NCBI GenBank assembly: GCA_002205965.3
Contig: NADL03000470.1
Coordinates: 372,001-436,000 of the forward strand
DNA length: 64,000 bases
Direction: 5' to 3'
Origin: Kappaphycus alvarezii
Lineage: Eukaryota; Rhodophyta; Florideophyceae; Gigartinales; Solieriaceae
The notes beneath the pieces are model-generated. The model saw only the letters and a program-made list of their open reading frames with translations. It had not been told where the DNA came from and made no database searches. The translations under genes were made by a program, and so were the position numbers. Below, piece by piece: positions 30,961 through 43,800 of the stretch. Position 1 is the first letter of the stretch. Every line of letters starts with the position of its first letter.

Positions 30961-33900
30961 CGGAATGTTCAAATAGAATATTGGATTCTGTTTTATGTAT
31001 AGAAGGTAACCAGCAGTAGTGGTTGCCGACTTTGTACCAAATGGGATGTTACTAAAAAGGATGAAACAGGGAGTATCTGTGGTTTTTCAATAATAAACTA
31101 ATTGGAAATATTGTGTCTTCTGAAAACATGGAGGGTGTATCATTCTGTTAAACTAGAGACTGAAGTTATTATCTTTATGCGCGGAAAATACCTACCTTTT
31201 TCTCCTCACTCCCTCCACTTTCCTTTTCAGTTTCGCGAGGAAATTGTATTTCTTTATGCTCTTTACTTCTTCTTATTTCCCTTTTCATGAGCAACATTTT
31301 ACTTTGATGGCAATTATTTGAGGGTTTATTTTTTTGTGATCTCCTTCACCCCTACATATCTTTTACAATGCTTGGCGGTTTATTTCACAGGATCTTCTTT
31401 CTCTGCGAAATTTTGTTAGAACTTCTCCTTGAAAACGGTGTAGTTCTGGGCATTTTCGATCAGCTCCCTCTGAGCTGCGAAGTAATCGTATTAGCATTCA
31501 ATCGTGAGGATATCTAGGTGTGCAAGGAAGGATAATGCCTTCTCCTTGTTGGACTTACGGCCGTCACCACATTCTCTTAGAAGTAGGAGAACCTCCCCAC
31601 ATTACTGTTCCAATCAAAAGCGATAGAAATCGCTTTGGAGGAATAGGTCTTCCATAAGAGTTCCGTGATAGAGCCGGGAAAATATTTGAAAGGTGACCCC
31701 AGGAAGGGGCCGTGCTGTATTTTCGTGTCGTGTTCCCGCCAACAACGGCCAGTATTGTTTAAATTGCCATCGCGGGTGTAGTTTAGCGTTCCAGAGACAC
31801 ACGGCGAGAGGGCAATAATAATCAAAAAATAACTAAAATATTGAAGAAAATAATTAAAAAACTCTACAGTAAAAATTATGGCAGAAGTAGAAAACTTAGA
31901 AAAAAACGTCATACAAGTAGCGAAAGGTGAATTTTTTGTGACCATTTTCACTACTTTAGGAGACACGAGCAGTTTTATTTACTGCAACAGGGAAGCTGAC
32001 TGGTATCAAGCAAACTTTTATGGTATTATTATATAACTTTTTCTATCCATCCAGCAGCCGATCATATTTTGCTATTCGTACATATCTATCGTTTCATGTC
32101 CCATAAGTAGCAGCAGTAGCATGTTACTGGTTCTATTAAGAATACTCCAACCGGAATTGATGCGAACTAGAATTAGTTTTTATTTTCTCAAAAAATGATG
32201 CTTCTTTGGTAGGGTTTATCTATTTGATACAAAACCTTCCAGTTGAAGACATAAAGTCTATATAGTCTCCACAGGAGCCAATTTTTAAAAGACAAGTCCA
32301 AGCATCTTACTATGTTGATGTCATCTCAGACAAATTCTGCACTTTCGACACGTCTCCGTCCCTAATCTAAAGCGTTAAATTATATATCCTCCACTTCTCT
32401 TGATATCGCAGCAAGCACCTCGCGAACATGAGTTTCCGAAAAAGGGGGAAAATTTTGGGGTATTAACTTCATCGTCTGACACTTCCAGCGGGGACTTTAA
32501 ACAAGGTTTGGAGAGAAGGAAAGGATAAAACAGAAACGGGGGTCTGCGCCTTCGAAAATAGTAGGAGTATGATTCCCGCACTAAGAAATCAAGAGTAGAT
32601 TGATACACGGAGTGGCATTTCCCCTTTTTTTCCCATTGCAGTACCGTGGGTGCAAAGGAAAATTAGCAAAGATATTTTGGCAAAATGCGATGTAATTTTG
32701 AGGCATATATTATATTAATAGATAGCGTGGATTTGTCTAAAGCGGAGAGTTTTAGAGAAAATATTTCATATTTGGAACACTTTGAAGAATACGTCTGGAG
32801 TTCTTCTGCTGCATATGGTTATGAGACATTCAGAACTCAGACGGACGAAGTTATCTCTTCCTTACTTACAGATTCCTGCGGAGCATTAGGGGAAGGCGGA
32901 ACAATATTTTACGTACTCTCGCCAATAAAGCTCCTACCAAGGATCTGTAGAACTTCCCTACCCGATGTTCGTTCTCGTCTTACCATCTGGGGATGCAAGC
33001 CCGTCAGGTCAACATCCACCGCCTCCATGAAGAGTAGGTAATGGGTTTCCGGCAAATGCATGCCAAGAAGCTTACGTCTCTTGTAAAAGATTAATACACA
33101 CAAGAGAAGGGAGGGTGCCATTTGAAGTTAATGGAGAATTTTTCTGTAACCAGAGGAGTGGCAGGTACGGCAAGGTCAAAAATTGTTTCAAAAGAAATCA
33201 AACAAGATAGGCAATCTACGCTAGAATGTCGATGGGATGCAGCTAGCAGAAAATTCGCTTGCATTTTTCTGCTAACGCCAGGTGTTGCTGCTCAAAATCA
33301 CTCGAACCTTCAAAACTCGTTCCATTGCACTATCTTGCCGCGTTTTTGCAAACTATATGACAATGTAAAACGCTTCCGGCTGCCATCAGCCTTGCGTCGA
33401 GTGGTGACAGGAACTGGCCATTCTTTTCAGGAAAATTCGCGGGGAACCCTTGGTACTTCGCCTCTATCTACTGGTAGAGTGGGAAGATTTGTTATATTTT
33501 AATATTTGAATTACAGGGTAGCATATTGGCTGAGAAGTAGTTCGGTGGTACAGTACGCACAATATTTGTTAGACAGGTGAATTCGACGGACAGCGGCAGC
33601 AGTATGGCTTGAATCAAAATAGCCAGCACATGTCCTTAGCTTTTTATAGCCCTCACAGCTACGCCCCTCGCTATCTCAGCTATCGCCGCAGAAGAATCAG
33701 AGTGCAAGCCTTCCAAAGTGCATATTGGTTCAAGGAAGATCCTACGTTGCCAGAACTAGCGATGAACATGATAAGAAAAAACTGGATGTATTATCTTTAC
33801 GCACATAAAATCCCTCCTTTAAGTTTCTCTCCTCACCTCCTTTTCTTTTGCTTCTTCTTTCACTTTCTTCTCTTACGGTCCATGAACTTTACAATTATTG

Positions 33901-34199
33901 ATGATCTTTTCATTTTCTCGGTCTCTTTTTATGAGAGACTCCTTTCTTTTTGTTGGAATTTTGGTATTCTCCGTTTATTTGATTTTCTTTGCCCAAAATA
34001 TTCCCTATTTTATAAATACTTCTAAACTTATTTTCGCGATGAGTCACCATTTTAAGGAGCTTTTCACTAAATCCCGCTACAAGACCGATTACCGCCTACT
34101 TTTCTGATTCAGCGTTTCTGTCAATCTGAACCCCCTGGTGCTACTGGAACCTGTCGGCGCCACCTAAAATGTAACCAAGTCCCTAAACAGACAAATAGT
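30961..34199. other. No recognised gene; decayed AT-rich DNA
   Basis: Several frames of 60-138 codons occur (for example 31,577-31,966 minus, 32,685-33,041 plus, 33,609-34,025 plus). None shows a family motif. A minus-strand stretch at 32,910-33,050 reads EAVDVDLTGLHPQM, faintly like the LINE X RT (DLTGLHPMQ), so an old LINE X scrap is possible. Two pyrimidine-rich tracts lie at 31,185-31,290 and 33,815-33,880. Confidence 0.4.
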
Positions 34200-35192
34200 C
34201 GATAGTTCACACCCTCTTAACAGCCATCGTACACCGACTAACCCCTTCTCGCCCAATTTACAAAACCCGTCACCCTCGCCCCATCACTGTCTCTGCTTTA
34301 TTCTCTTCGGGCCCAACCGATCTAGAGGACTACCTCCGTCGTCAAACTAGGAAAAGTTTGACGGAGCTTGTTGCTCGTCACCTGGTGGAGATCGAAGCAC
34401 AGGAATCGCTAGTGTGGGACTTTTGGGAGGAAGATGGTAAAGCAAAGTGGTGCACGAGGAGTGGGAGGCTCCAGAGCTGGTCTACAGTATGGGAGAAGAG
34501 ACAGGAGAGGACGATTACGGAGAGGAAGGGGAAAATATTAGGCCGAGTAGGAAGGAGAGGAAGATGAAGAGTCCGCAGACGAGGACGGGGCAGCAAATCG
34601 GGTCATGAGGAGGTGAATTAATGAACGGTCGGATCAGGTGGTCCACGCCATGGATCCGGTTGGAGGGGATTCAGGGGGCTGTATTTGTTGCAAGGAAGAG
34701 CAGAGAATTGTGGGTCATCCACGGGTATATGGGGGAAGTAATGGGTATTTATGATGTCTTCAGGTACGTGCTTGTGATCCAGAGGACCAAGATTTTGAGG
34801 AGTAGACTCATTGAGTTTCTTTCAAGTATATTTTTCCAAGCTCTTTGCTTCCATATGGAGTCTTTTCCTATTTTTTTCTTGAGCTGCTAGTAGTTTTATC
34901 GTGATAGAAGTTAATAAAAATTTTTTTACAAGCTAGGTAAATTCCTTCCTCCATTAGGCGAGAGGCAAGTTGAGAGTCAACTTCAAACAAAAACTTTAAT
35001 CAGTTCTCTAGCCTATAATCGAGGTGGTAGAGCCCCCTTTTACAGTATTGATTACTAGAGCAGTCACCAAGCTTTCACCTCCGCTCCTATCCATCTCCCG
35101 TTAGTGTCTACCATAGCACTTTAGTCGTTCGCAACGACTCCATCTCGGATAGTTGGTGGCCTTCCTTTGTTGGCGTCATTTTTACCCTATCA
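34200..35192 (+). repeat. 5' LTR of the old gypsy relative, with a coding segment
   Basis: The right edge at 35,192 is firm (CCCTATCA before the leader); the left edge is a guess. The frame at 34,358-34,567 and the sequence before it read SSGPTDLEDYLRRQTRK, matching NGPTDYDDYCRR of the long LTR type B. This ties the coding segment to a true LTR position upstream of a gag. Confidence 0.65.
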
Positions 35193-38050
35193 TTTAGTAC
35201 TCCTGTCTAGGTTTGCTGCACCTGAGACAAGATTTGGGAGGTTTGTTTGTAGGGCCAGGTGTGTGTTGAGTCACTAATGTCATTTGCATGATGGATCCCC
35301 ACCGCTTACTTGCAGTTCAGGGGTGGCCGGGGTGAAACATGGAAGAGTTTCTTTATACGTATATCAATATTTTCATGAGAGATAAGAACGATGAAGTGAG
35401 GGTTGAAAGCGTTTTTGCCTATTTTCTGTTGAATTTAGGCGAAGTACAAGGCACAGTTTATAACTGGATGGTCTGTGAATGGAAATGCTCGTGACTCTAG
35501 CAAAACTTGTGCGTGTTTTTTCCAAGGAATACGCAAGAGTGGTAGAACCGATGAGATGATTCAGAGTGACGTCGAATAATATTAGATTTCCAAGATTTGT
35601 TGGGCTATTTCGTTAGGATGTGCATTCTGTACGAGAGATCAGGTTTAAACGAAGAGAAAAAATACGGGATTTCTGCAAAGCAGCGACAGTCGACCAGCGC
35701 CTGGCGGAATTACTTCTTATTAAAGGAGCTTGCGCGTTTAGTGATGTGAAAAAGAACCGTGGAATACGTATAAAACTCTAAGACCTTCCAGTTGTTGGGT
35801 TCCTACCAACGGGAAAGCTATACTGAGAAAGTTATTTTTGGCCCCTGGCAGAATTATTCCAGGCCTGCAACGAGTGCAACGGCATCGGAATCTGTACCGA
35901 GCGATGTCAGGAAGCTCGATGAGAAATGAAAAAACCACTCTGACTACCGATTGGACTTCATAGCTTTGCATTCGAGAACGTCATTCTAACTATTAGAAAG
36001 AATCAGATAGCGAGCGTGAAGGCGGAAAAGGAAACTTCAATTGTCACAAGCCGGACCATCTCGCTAACTAGTGTCTTAAGAATCCTTACTACAACACAAA
36101 GTGTGGAAAATGTTGTCGATAAGGGCATTTTGAGAGTAGTTGTTGGTCGTAGAATGAGCTCCAAGGTAGAATACTGGAAGCAAGAGTAGCATCGAGACCT
36201 GTTCTGAAGCCGCTAAAAAGAGGACCTGAAAATGCCCTGTTAACGCGGGGGCAGTCTCAGTCGCTCGAGAATCCTAGCAAGTTAATGTTACCGAACGAGA
36301 TACTGAAGGGAATTTGCTATTAAAAAACTAAGGGTACAGCAAGACCCCCTAGAACACATCCCGGAGCCCTCGTTATCTTTAACGAAAAAATCATATTAGC
36401 CCTGGGATTACCTCAAAATAATAATAGGCGAAGAAAGACGGGAAAATGTGGAAGCAACAGTTTACGACTAGGTGTTTGTTAGGATACGTCCACAAATTCG
36501 ACCTATTATTCGAGCTTGCTACGGCCCCATCCGGTATGACCTTCGGATGCATATAATGTGAGAATAGAGTTGAAAAAAACCTTCAGGCCTGCAAATAAGA
36601 AGAAGGAGAAGAAGGAACTGCCGTTACTTCGGCGAGCGCCACCGCTAGATATACTAAATTAGTCCCTTTTAAGGTACTTGGAAGAGATTCACAAGCGTTA
36701 TTTGACTCTGGAGCATTTCCAAATTTTAGGTCAGGAGATCTGTTTGAAGTACTGGCCCTAGACTTCTTCCGACCACCAGGTGGATAACTACCGCGACAGT
36801 GTCTCACAGCACTTATATTATGGAAATTTTAAGTACTCTTTGCGGCTGTGAAAGTGAGTTTGGGCTTCCTCGTGATTCAATAACTTCCTTTTAACACAAT
36901 TATAGGGTGCCAAAAAATGAAGCAACCGGAATATTATATCGACCTAAGTATTCAAAAAGTCCTAGTCCAAACTGGTGGGAAAAAAGAGGCTTTTATTGAA
37001 TTACGACAAGTTAACAAGTTTGGAGAAATTCAGTGGAACAAATAGGGACGCTTTCATGTCCAGCTACGTATGATAGCGAGGGCTCCAAAGGCGCAGTAGA
37101 GAAAGAGCTAACAGAATCGGACAAAGGGAAAATTCTGAAGTTCTTTTACGGTGATTAAGATTCCGGCTAGCGTACAGTCTGCAGTAAGACGATGCGACCC
37201 AAAAATTTACGAATCTATAGTCTTATGCAAAGAACTCCCCCTCAGGTATCAAAGGAAGCCGCATGGTAGCAGGGGGGAGTATGTATCGCTTCTAGCGCAT
37301 AATGGAGATTTAAGTACTAAGTGGTCAAAATAAAACACTGTGGTCACAGGTGAGCATATTCAACCCCCACACAACGAAAAATTCAAGATAGAACATGTTC
37401 ATAAGACCATAGAGGAGATGATAAAATGAAAAATGATGGACTCCATTCGTGAAAAACTGGAGCACCTTTTTTTTCTTGGGACGGAGAAAATTGCTGCAAT
37501 GCTCACCTTAAACGATTTGATTGACTGGAAAGTTTTGGACTTACGACAAGTCCAAGTCTCTTTCACGCAATCATTCTAGCTGACTAATACCGACACGGTT
37601 TATCATATATACGGCGTCTACCGCAGAAATGGGAGCGAATCATACTAGAAAACGTCACTACTATGTTACAAAATGGAATTATTACGCTGACTTCATCAGA
37701 TTGGTCCTTTGCAGCCGTAATTGTTCCTAAAGCAGATGGTACGTAGATATTTTGTGTCTAATATCGCCGATTCAACCAATAAAGATCCTAGGTCAATTTT
37801 CTCTCCCAAGCAAGGAAAACTTACTGAACAATTGAACAAGGGCACCACATTACGTCTTCAAAATTGTAAACAGGATATCGGCAGATCACCATAACCGAAG
37901 AATACAAGGCCATGACGACATTTACCTGCAAACTAGGGCCATTTAGGTTCGAATTGATGTCCTTCGTTCTTATGAGCGAGCAGTAACATTTCAGATAAAT
38001 ATGAATGAAGTAATGAAGGTGCTCCCTTTTACTTTCGGTAGAAGCTGAAA
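34200..38050 (+). mobile_element. Old Ty3/gypsy relative, heavily decayed, 3' part missing
   Basis: An LTR ending ACCCTATCA at 35,192 is followed by a primer-region-like sequence, a gag part (EEFLYTYINIFMRDKNDE near 35,340; zinc-knuckle CGKC and GHFES near 36,100), a protease part (ALFDSGAFPN near 36,700) and an RT part (WSFAAVIVPKADG near 37,710). It parallels the 7.2-kb element in order, but no integrase or 3' LTR was found. It is much older, with dozens of breaks. Confidence 0.85.
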
Positions 38051-39344
38051 ATAAATAAACGGTGGCTTTTTTTCACTGATCGTTGTACTATTGTTGCTCC
38101 CCTGATATCTGATCCGCGTGTCTAGTTGCAAGTATTACTCTTGTCTGTCTCCTTTTCAATCATATATGGTGTCCTACCAAGTGTGTCTAACTGTTTTTTC
38201 CGTTCTAATTAGTCCTACTTTTAGGAATAACAATTGATTACATGCCAAAGCCTGGCTGAATGCTGCTCTGTGTTCTTTGTATCGACTGTGCTCTATATTG
38301 GCTGAAATTAGATCCCCATCAGCGCGGATTGATTCGTATTTTTGACTATTCGATACCATCTCCATCCGGAATAGCAGTTGATCCCATGGACAAGGTGCCT
38401 CGTTCGCTCTGAATTTCTAAATCTTAGCTATAAGTGAAAGAAACCTTGATACAAAATTTAGGAGGTGTTACGCAATTAGCCTAGGAAGAATTGACATGCA
38501 ACATAGAAAGAACAAAAAACAACTTTGACAAACAGTAAATAACTCGCAGCACACTTTTTCGTTGCAACCACAGCTTCGCCTCTCACTCTGGAAGAACGTG
38601 TCCGGGTGCTTGTTGACGACTGTGTAGGTCTCAGGAGATAAACCCAGGGATTAAAGTCCCCTGAAATAACGCAACAGAGATACTCACGATATTGCTGCCT
38701 ACCCCGAGGCATCCCACCTTTGAAGCAAAAGGGAAAACGTACCATTTTAATCTTCGTAGGCCTGCGACTGGTCGCAATTCCCCTGGAAGCGGTAAGACTA
38801 AAGATAGCAACAAAGGTAGATGGACAGCCGGAGAAAATAGCGGTCTCCATACTCAGAGCACCGAACACATCAATATCAACAGGAGGAAGCGAGATGCTAT
38901 GCCTGAGGCAGAGCAGACCATAATGCGTGTGTTTGGCGCACTCTATCAGTGAGGCAGCCGCGCCGCAGTGCAGACACAAATGGAAAGGCGGGGATGGACA
39001 TGCAGATGGGCTACAGTGACATTTAATAGGATATATCAGGAGTCAAGGCCGTAAGCATCAAGGATGTGGAGGTACATTCGAAAAATGGGTGAGGGAAAAT
39101 CGAACTTGACGTAGAAGGAAGAGGATGCTCACCAAGAGCAAAATTACGGCCTCCTTACAACAGTCGTGTGAATCGTTGCGCAGGACGCAATGGCGGCGAG
39201 TAGGACCATTGTATCACTTGCAAGAGAGGGCATGTTTTCCCGTAGGGTCGTAATAAAAAAGAATCCATAACTTCAGAAAAAAAAAAGATGATTCCCTCTA
39301 GAGACAGCTCCGTGCATCAATCCAGCACAAAGAAAGCTGAAACA
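38051..39344. other. No recognised gene; possible old coding region
   Basis: Overlapping frames on both strands at 38,476-38,979 (167 codons minus; 86 codons plus) are open, but I recognise neither. No repeat or LINE motif is seen until about 39,345. Confidence 0.35.
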
Positions 39345-40248
39345 CGGACGGATGGAAAAGCTTTACGAGTTCTAATACAAAAAATTGTGCGGAGAGTATT
39401 TAGAGATCAACTATGCAAGCAAGCGGTTGTTGCCAACCTGTCGCGCCTGCATCACTTGGAGGCTGAACGCAAAATCAGTAACGAAGTCGCGAAGTTCTTG
39501 CTGAGGGGTAGAAACACTACTCGAAGCAGCGAAAGAAGTGAGGCGTCGGAAAATACCTATGGCTACTGTGAACCAATGAGACATGGATATCAAGTCCTAC
39601 GGAGGAAAGTAGTATACCATGTTGGTGTAAGTAAATGTTTTAATGACGATGTTTCTCGCACTCTGCAAGTGTCGTGGCAGCGCAGAAGGTAACTGTACTT
39701 GGATAGATGTGACGGTGAGCAGAAGGATGGGTAATAGTAAAGTCGACTACAATGCCAGTTCTAGGAGACCAGAGGCACCCGGAATGTGGTGTCCATTTGA
39801 ACGGGATGGGAGATAGAAGAGATGTGATCCTGGAAGGGATATGTTTTTTCGACGAGTGCAGGGACTCCAAATACCTACCAAAAGCGGGCAAGAGTGGTGC
39901 AGGTGGGTCATGTAGCCTGTTTGATGGCTGGCCTGAAGGTAGCTTTCTATAAAGCGTAATTAATTCCCGATTAATGTGTCGGTATACCTTTTTTGAGTCG
40001 ATTTTGGTTGCTGGAAAACCATGGGATTGATCGGATATCTCTTCCAAGAGTGAAACATCGAAACCTTTCCCCCTGTATTCTTCGTACTTGCAGATCAAAT
40101 CATCTTGGTCTCTCCGAACCAACACGGTAGTGACGTCGACAGAACGCCGGGAACACAACCTGAAAAGAGTAGATCCTGATCCATATCCTGGGAATAATGC
40201 GGTACCAAGACGGATAGCCAGGGAGACCTTCCGAGCAGGAGAGGCCAT
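39345..40248 (-). mobile_element. LINE family Y, 3' part (minus), with a LINE Z tail inside
   Basis: Minus reads VSLAIRLGTALFPGYG, DDLICKYE, then after an inserted tail HRHIYPSTVTFCAATTLAEC, and STPQQELRDFVTDFAFSLQV near the end. These match the 23.9-24.57 kb LINE Y. The UTR ends ACTCGTAAAG near 39,370. A plus-strand LINE Z tail (39,963-40,075) separates DDLICKYE from the rest. Confidence 0.8.
39963..40075 (+). repeat. LINE Z tail, long form (plus)
   Basis: Runs from TTAATGTGTCGGTATACC through GAGTCGATTTTGG and ATCTCTTCCAAGAG to AAACCTTTCCCCC. It sits inside the LINE Y copy and gives the left arm of a large inverted repeat. Confidence 0.75.
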
Positions 40249-40800
40249 TCAGTTAGTGCAGTAGGGATGAGGGAGCAAAAAAGAAAATGTGATATAAGGA
40301 GGATATTCGCTGAGAAAGGATCCGTGATCGGTAGGGTGCTAGGGAAATTAGAAACTGTAATAATTAGAAGGCTTGAGTTCAGTGTTGAAATTGGGAAAGG
40401 TTTGGTTGTTTTTACTGCTGGAAGATATATTAGATATACCCTAGTTCAGTATTGAAATTTGATTCTTACAATTCATGTTTTACTACGTTGTTCTTATATG
40501 ATACATTTTACGATGTTTGATGGTCTTTATTTCGTCTCGCTTTAATGATTTATTCGATCTATCTGAGTCCAGTGTTGAAATGTGACTCCTGCAGTTTATG
40601 TTTTACTGTCGTGTTCTTATATGATACAATTTACGATGTTTGATTGTCTTTAATTCGTTTCGTTTTGATGATTTCACAGCGATGAAGCAGCTGTACAAGG
40701 AGAGAGGGAAACGTTTGGGTGTTTTACTGTTGGAAGATATTTCCGACCTATCCCATGGTTTTCCAGACAACCGCAATCGACTCAAAAAGGGTATACCTAC
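39979..40800. repeat. About 97-bp inverted arms 620 bp apart, with a tandem duplication between
   Basis: The plus tail at 39,979-40,075 and a minus tail at 40,704-40,800 are reverse complements over about 97 bp with roughly 15-20% mismatch by eye. A third, shorter minus tail lies at 40,388-40,440. Between the arms, 40,444-40,556 and 40,567-40,676 are a diverged tandem duplication (period about 123). Confidence 0.7.
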
Positions 40801-43800
40801 AGCGCACAAGTGTACAAGTGCATCACCTTCCATTATTCCGTGACCTGAACGTGCTTGACAGTGTCAACCAAAGATTATTGTGCACGTCATCGTGTATTTT
40901 AAACATCATCTTTAGGAGTCAATCGAATCGTTTCCGCACCTGAATTGCTTTAACGCGTACGTTGCAGTGTACAACATCTCTATTAAACAAAGAAACAGTG
41001 CCATTTTTTGCTTTCCCCTACCTGAATTTCTCTCAGGAGTAAGTTGTAGTTTACAGAAAGACGATTTACACTAAGAATCAGTGTAATTGTTTTGCTGCAA
41101 CTGAAAATGGGAAATAGATACGAAGAGAAGTAACGCTAACAGTGGAGACCTCAAATCCGGCAGCAGTAGTTATCTTCCCAAAAAATCGCCCCCAAAACCC
41201 CCATACCCATTTTTTCCTTAGTTTACAGTGTTGATCGCAGTTCATAGTCTTTCACCGGGGACGGGCGAATAAACGCTCGAAAAGGGCAGTATCCGTTAGG
41301 GCCGAAGATCTCTGCAGAAAGCGGAAAGATTGTAGCGATATGGAAGACCGGGGACCTTTTCCAATTGGTGCTCGTGAGAAAGGTCAGCAGGTCGGAGATA
41401 AGACGTAAAGAATCGATTTCTGACGATGCGTAAGCCGTTCCAGTAATTTACAATGTTTGCAACAGCCGGAGACTGTACATTGAAAAGAAAGATAGTCCTT
41501 GCACTATACTTGAGCTGGTAGGGAAATTTCAATTGGAGGAACGCCTTCCTCTACTTCGAACACCACGTTTGTTTAACAAACGCCACTGCCTCTAAATTAT
41601 AAACCCCAGGGGGTAGTAGGAGCGAAGGTGAGTAAGGAGCTAGCTTCATCGAAGAAGCCATTATAGAGACGGCGATAACGTGGAAATTAAGCAAAACGTT
41701 TAGTCTCCACCCTTGTTCTTACAGCGAAATTAATTGGAGTGTCATACTTTTATTCCAGGTCCACTGTTTTTATTCATTTTGATTTATCGAGAAATACTTC
41801 TATCTGTTTATTTTGGCCGTACTTTTATTAAGTGAGGAATACTTTAATCTCCTACAGTTGTTATTTTATAATTTAGTCACTGCATTTATTGTATTTCAGT
41901 TGTCAACAGAATTATGATCTGGATAATGACTACCAGAAAAATTATGAAATAATTATATTCGGGCCTGATATATTTGTACCCAAATTATCGAACTCTTACC
42001 TGATTTTTGGTAGCACATTTACCGTGCTCTAGACTATATGTAGTCCTAGTTTTGTAGATTTATTTTCGCATCGTTCGGACTTGTTAATATCTCCGCTGAT
42101 CATCTATTTTTATAATTGGTTTTCTATACATATTTTATTTCAGCCAAATCAGACTATTATTTATTATTCAAGTTGGAGCTATTCATTCTCGGATCTACCT
42201 CTCTCAACAACTTAATATTTAAATTTTAATTTAAAAAAGGGGAAGCCATGCAGATTCGGTCGATAAGGCTGGGGTTATTTTAGCTGTGACGATGACCAAG
42301 AATGCAGGGGCTTTGTGTCCGAAAAACAGCATTGGGGTGGCAAGAAGTTCCAGGACGGCTTCGTGCAGTGAGATCAGCATGCTGCACAATAATGTACGTA
42401 CAGTACCGAGAAGCGACTTCTATACATTCCGTCGATTTACCTGGTGATAAGGTACTAAATAGATTACAAAAGCCTGAATCACAGTGAGTATGGCGATTGG
42501 GAGTAAGTTTGGTGGCGATCCACAGCTATAGTTGTGATAGTTTTGGTCCTATCGAAAGGCTACATCGTGATACCTGAACGGACATAATTGTCCAGTCGCT
42601 GAATATCGTGAGTCTGCTTTGCGGGCAGATTCTGTTAGCCGCATGCCAATGAGAATTAATTGGGTGAGCTGCAGAGACAAAGGTACCCTAATTGCTGCAA
42701 AATCAGGCTTTTGGCTAATCAATGTAAGGTAGTGTGCTCGGTAATTTTGACATGGCTGCTCGGCCTACGTGGGTTTGGAAATGCCAGAATGCCCTTCGTA
42801 GTCCAGTATACCTGTCTAAATTATTTGAGGAACGAGCAAAATAAATTTTAAATGTGCAAAAGGCCCAAATTCTTCCTTATTTATCGAAGGAAATTGCGGT
42901 GCGGGCGATTATGGACAGCCAGATGGCGTTCTTTTTGGCATCTACCTACTCTTATTTTCTCCTCCTAAAGTTAAGAAAGATTCAGGGTTTTGTTCACGAA
43001 ACAAAGACATTTTTTCGAGTAAGCTATCAACTTCGAGAAAGTGTACCGAAAATTCTTGAAAATATAGACATTTTATATCTTGCTAAAGAGAAAAAACCAC
43101 AAAGAAGAGATATCAATGTTTCAAAGTGGAATTAAAGACGCGGTCGAGAGGAAGTAACGGTCGACTGCCTGGCTGTTAGAAAGGAAGAGTTTCACGTGAA
43201 TAGGAGAAGTCCAGAAGGAAATCAGGAAAGTTGACCGATATTTAAAAACATTTGCCCCAGGAATTTTCTTTTTTGACGTACATGTAGACTATTTGAAACA
43301 ACTGCAAGTATTTTCCTGTAGATTTACGCCATTGGGATGAAAACTTTCCTCCTGTCTCATTATTCAAGTCTTTTCTATGCATTTTCGAGGTATTAAGGCG
43401 TTGATTTAACTATACGAAGATAAAGGCTGAAAGTAGTCAAGAAGATATGAAATTGGAAGCCTTTTTGCGGTAACGTGAAACCAGAAGTTCAATCGATATT
43501 CAGTCCTGCGAACTGTAATAAGCGCGAAAAAGCCCTGTTATTGAACCTATAGTCTCCAAGAATGAATGGAAAAAGATGCTAAAGTATTTGTGGTTGAATT
43601 ATACCATATGCAAAGTTTTGATGTACGAGAGCTCTGAAGGTTCGTAGATAGCGCTTTTGTAAGTTGTAGACAGCACGATGGATACTCTCTTACAATATTT
43701 AAGACCAAAATTGGTCCAAATGGAATGAAAAAGCAAGGTAAGTTTTGATTCGTAAAGCAGTGATAAAACATACCACTTCGCAACTCGCCCGTATTTATTC

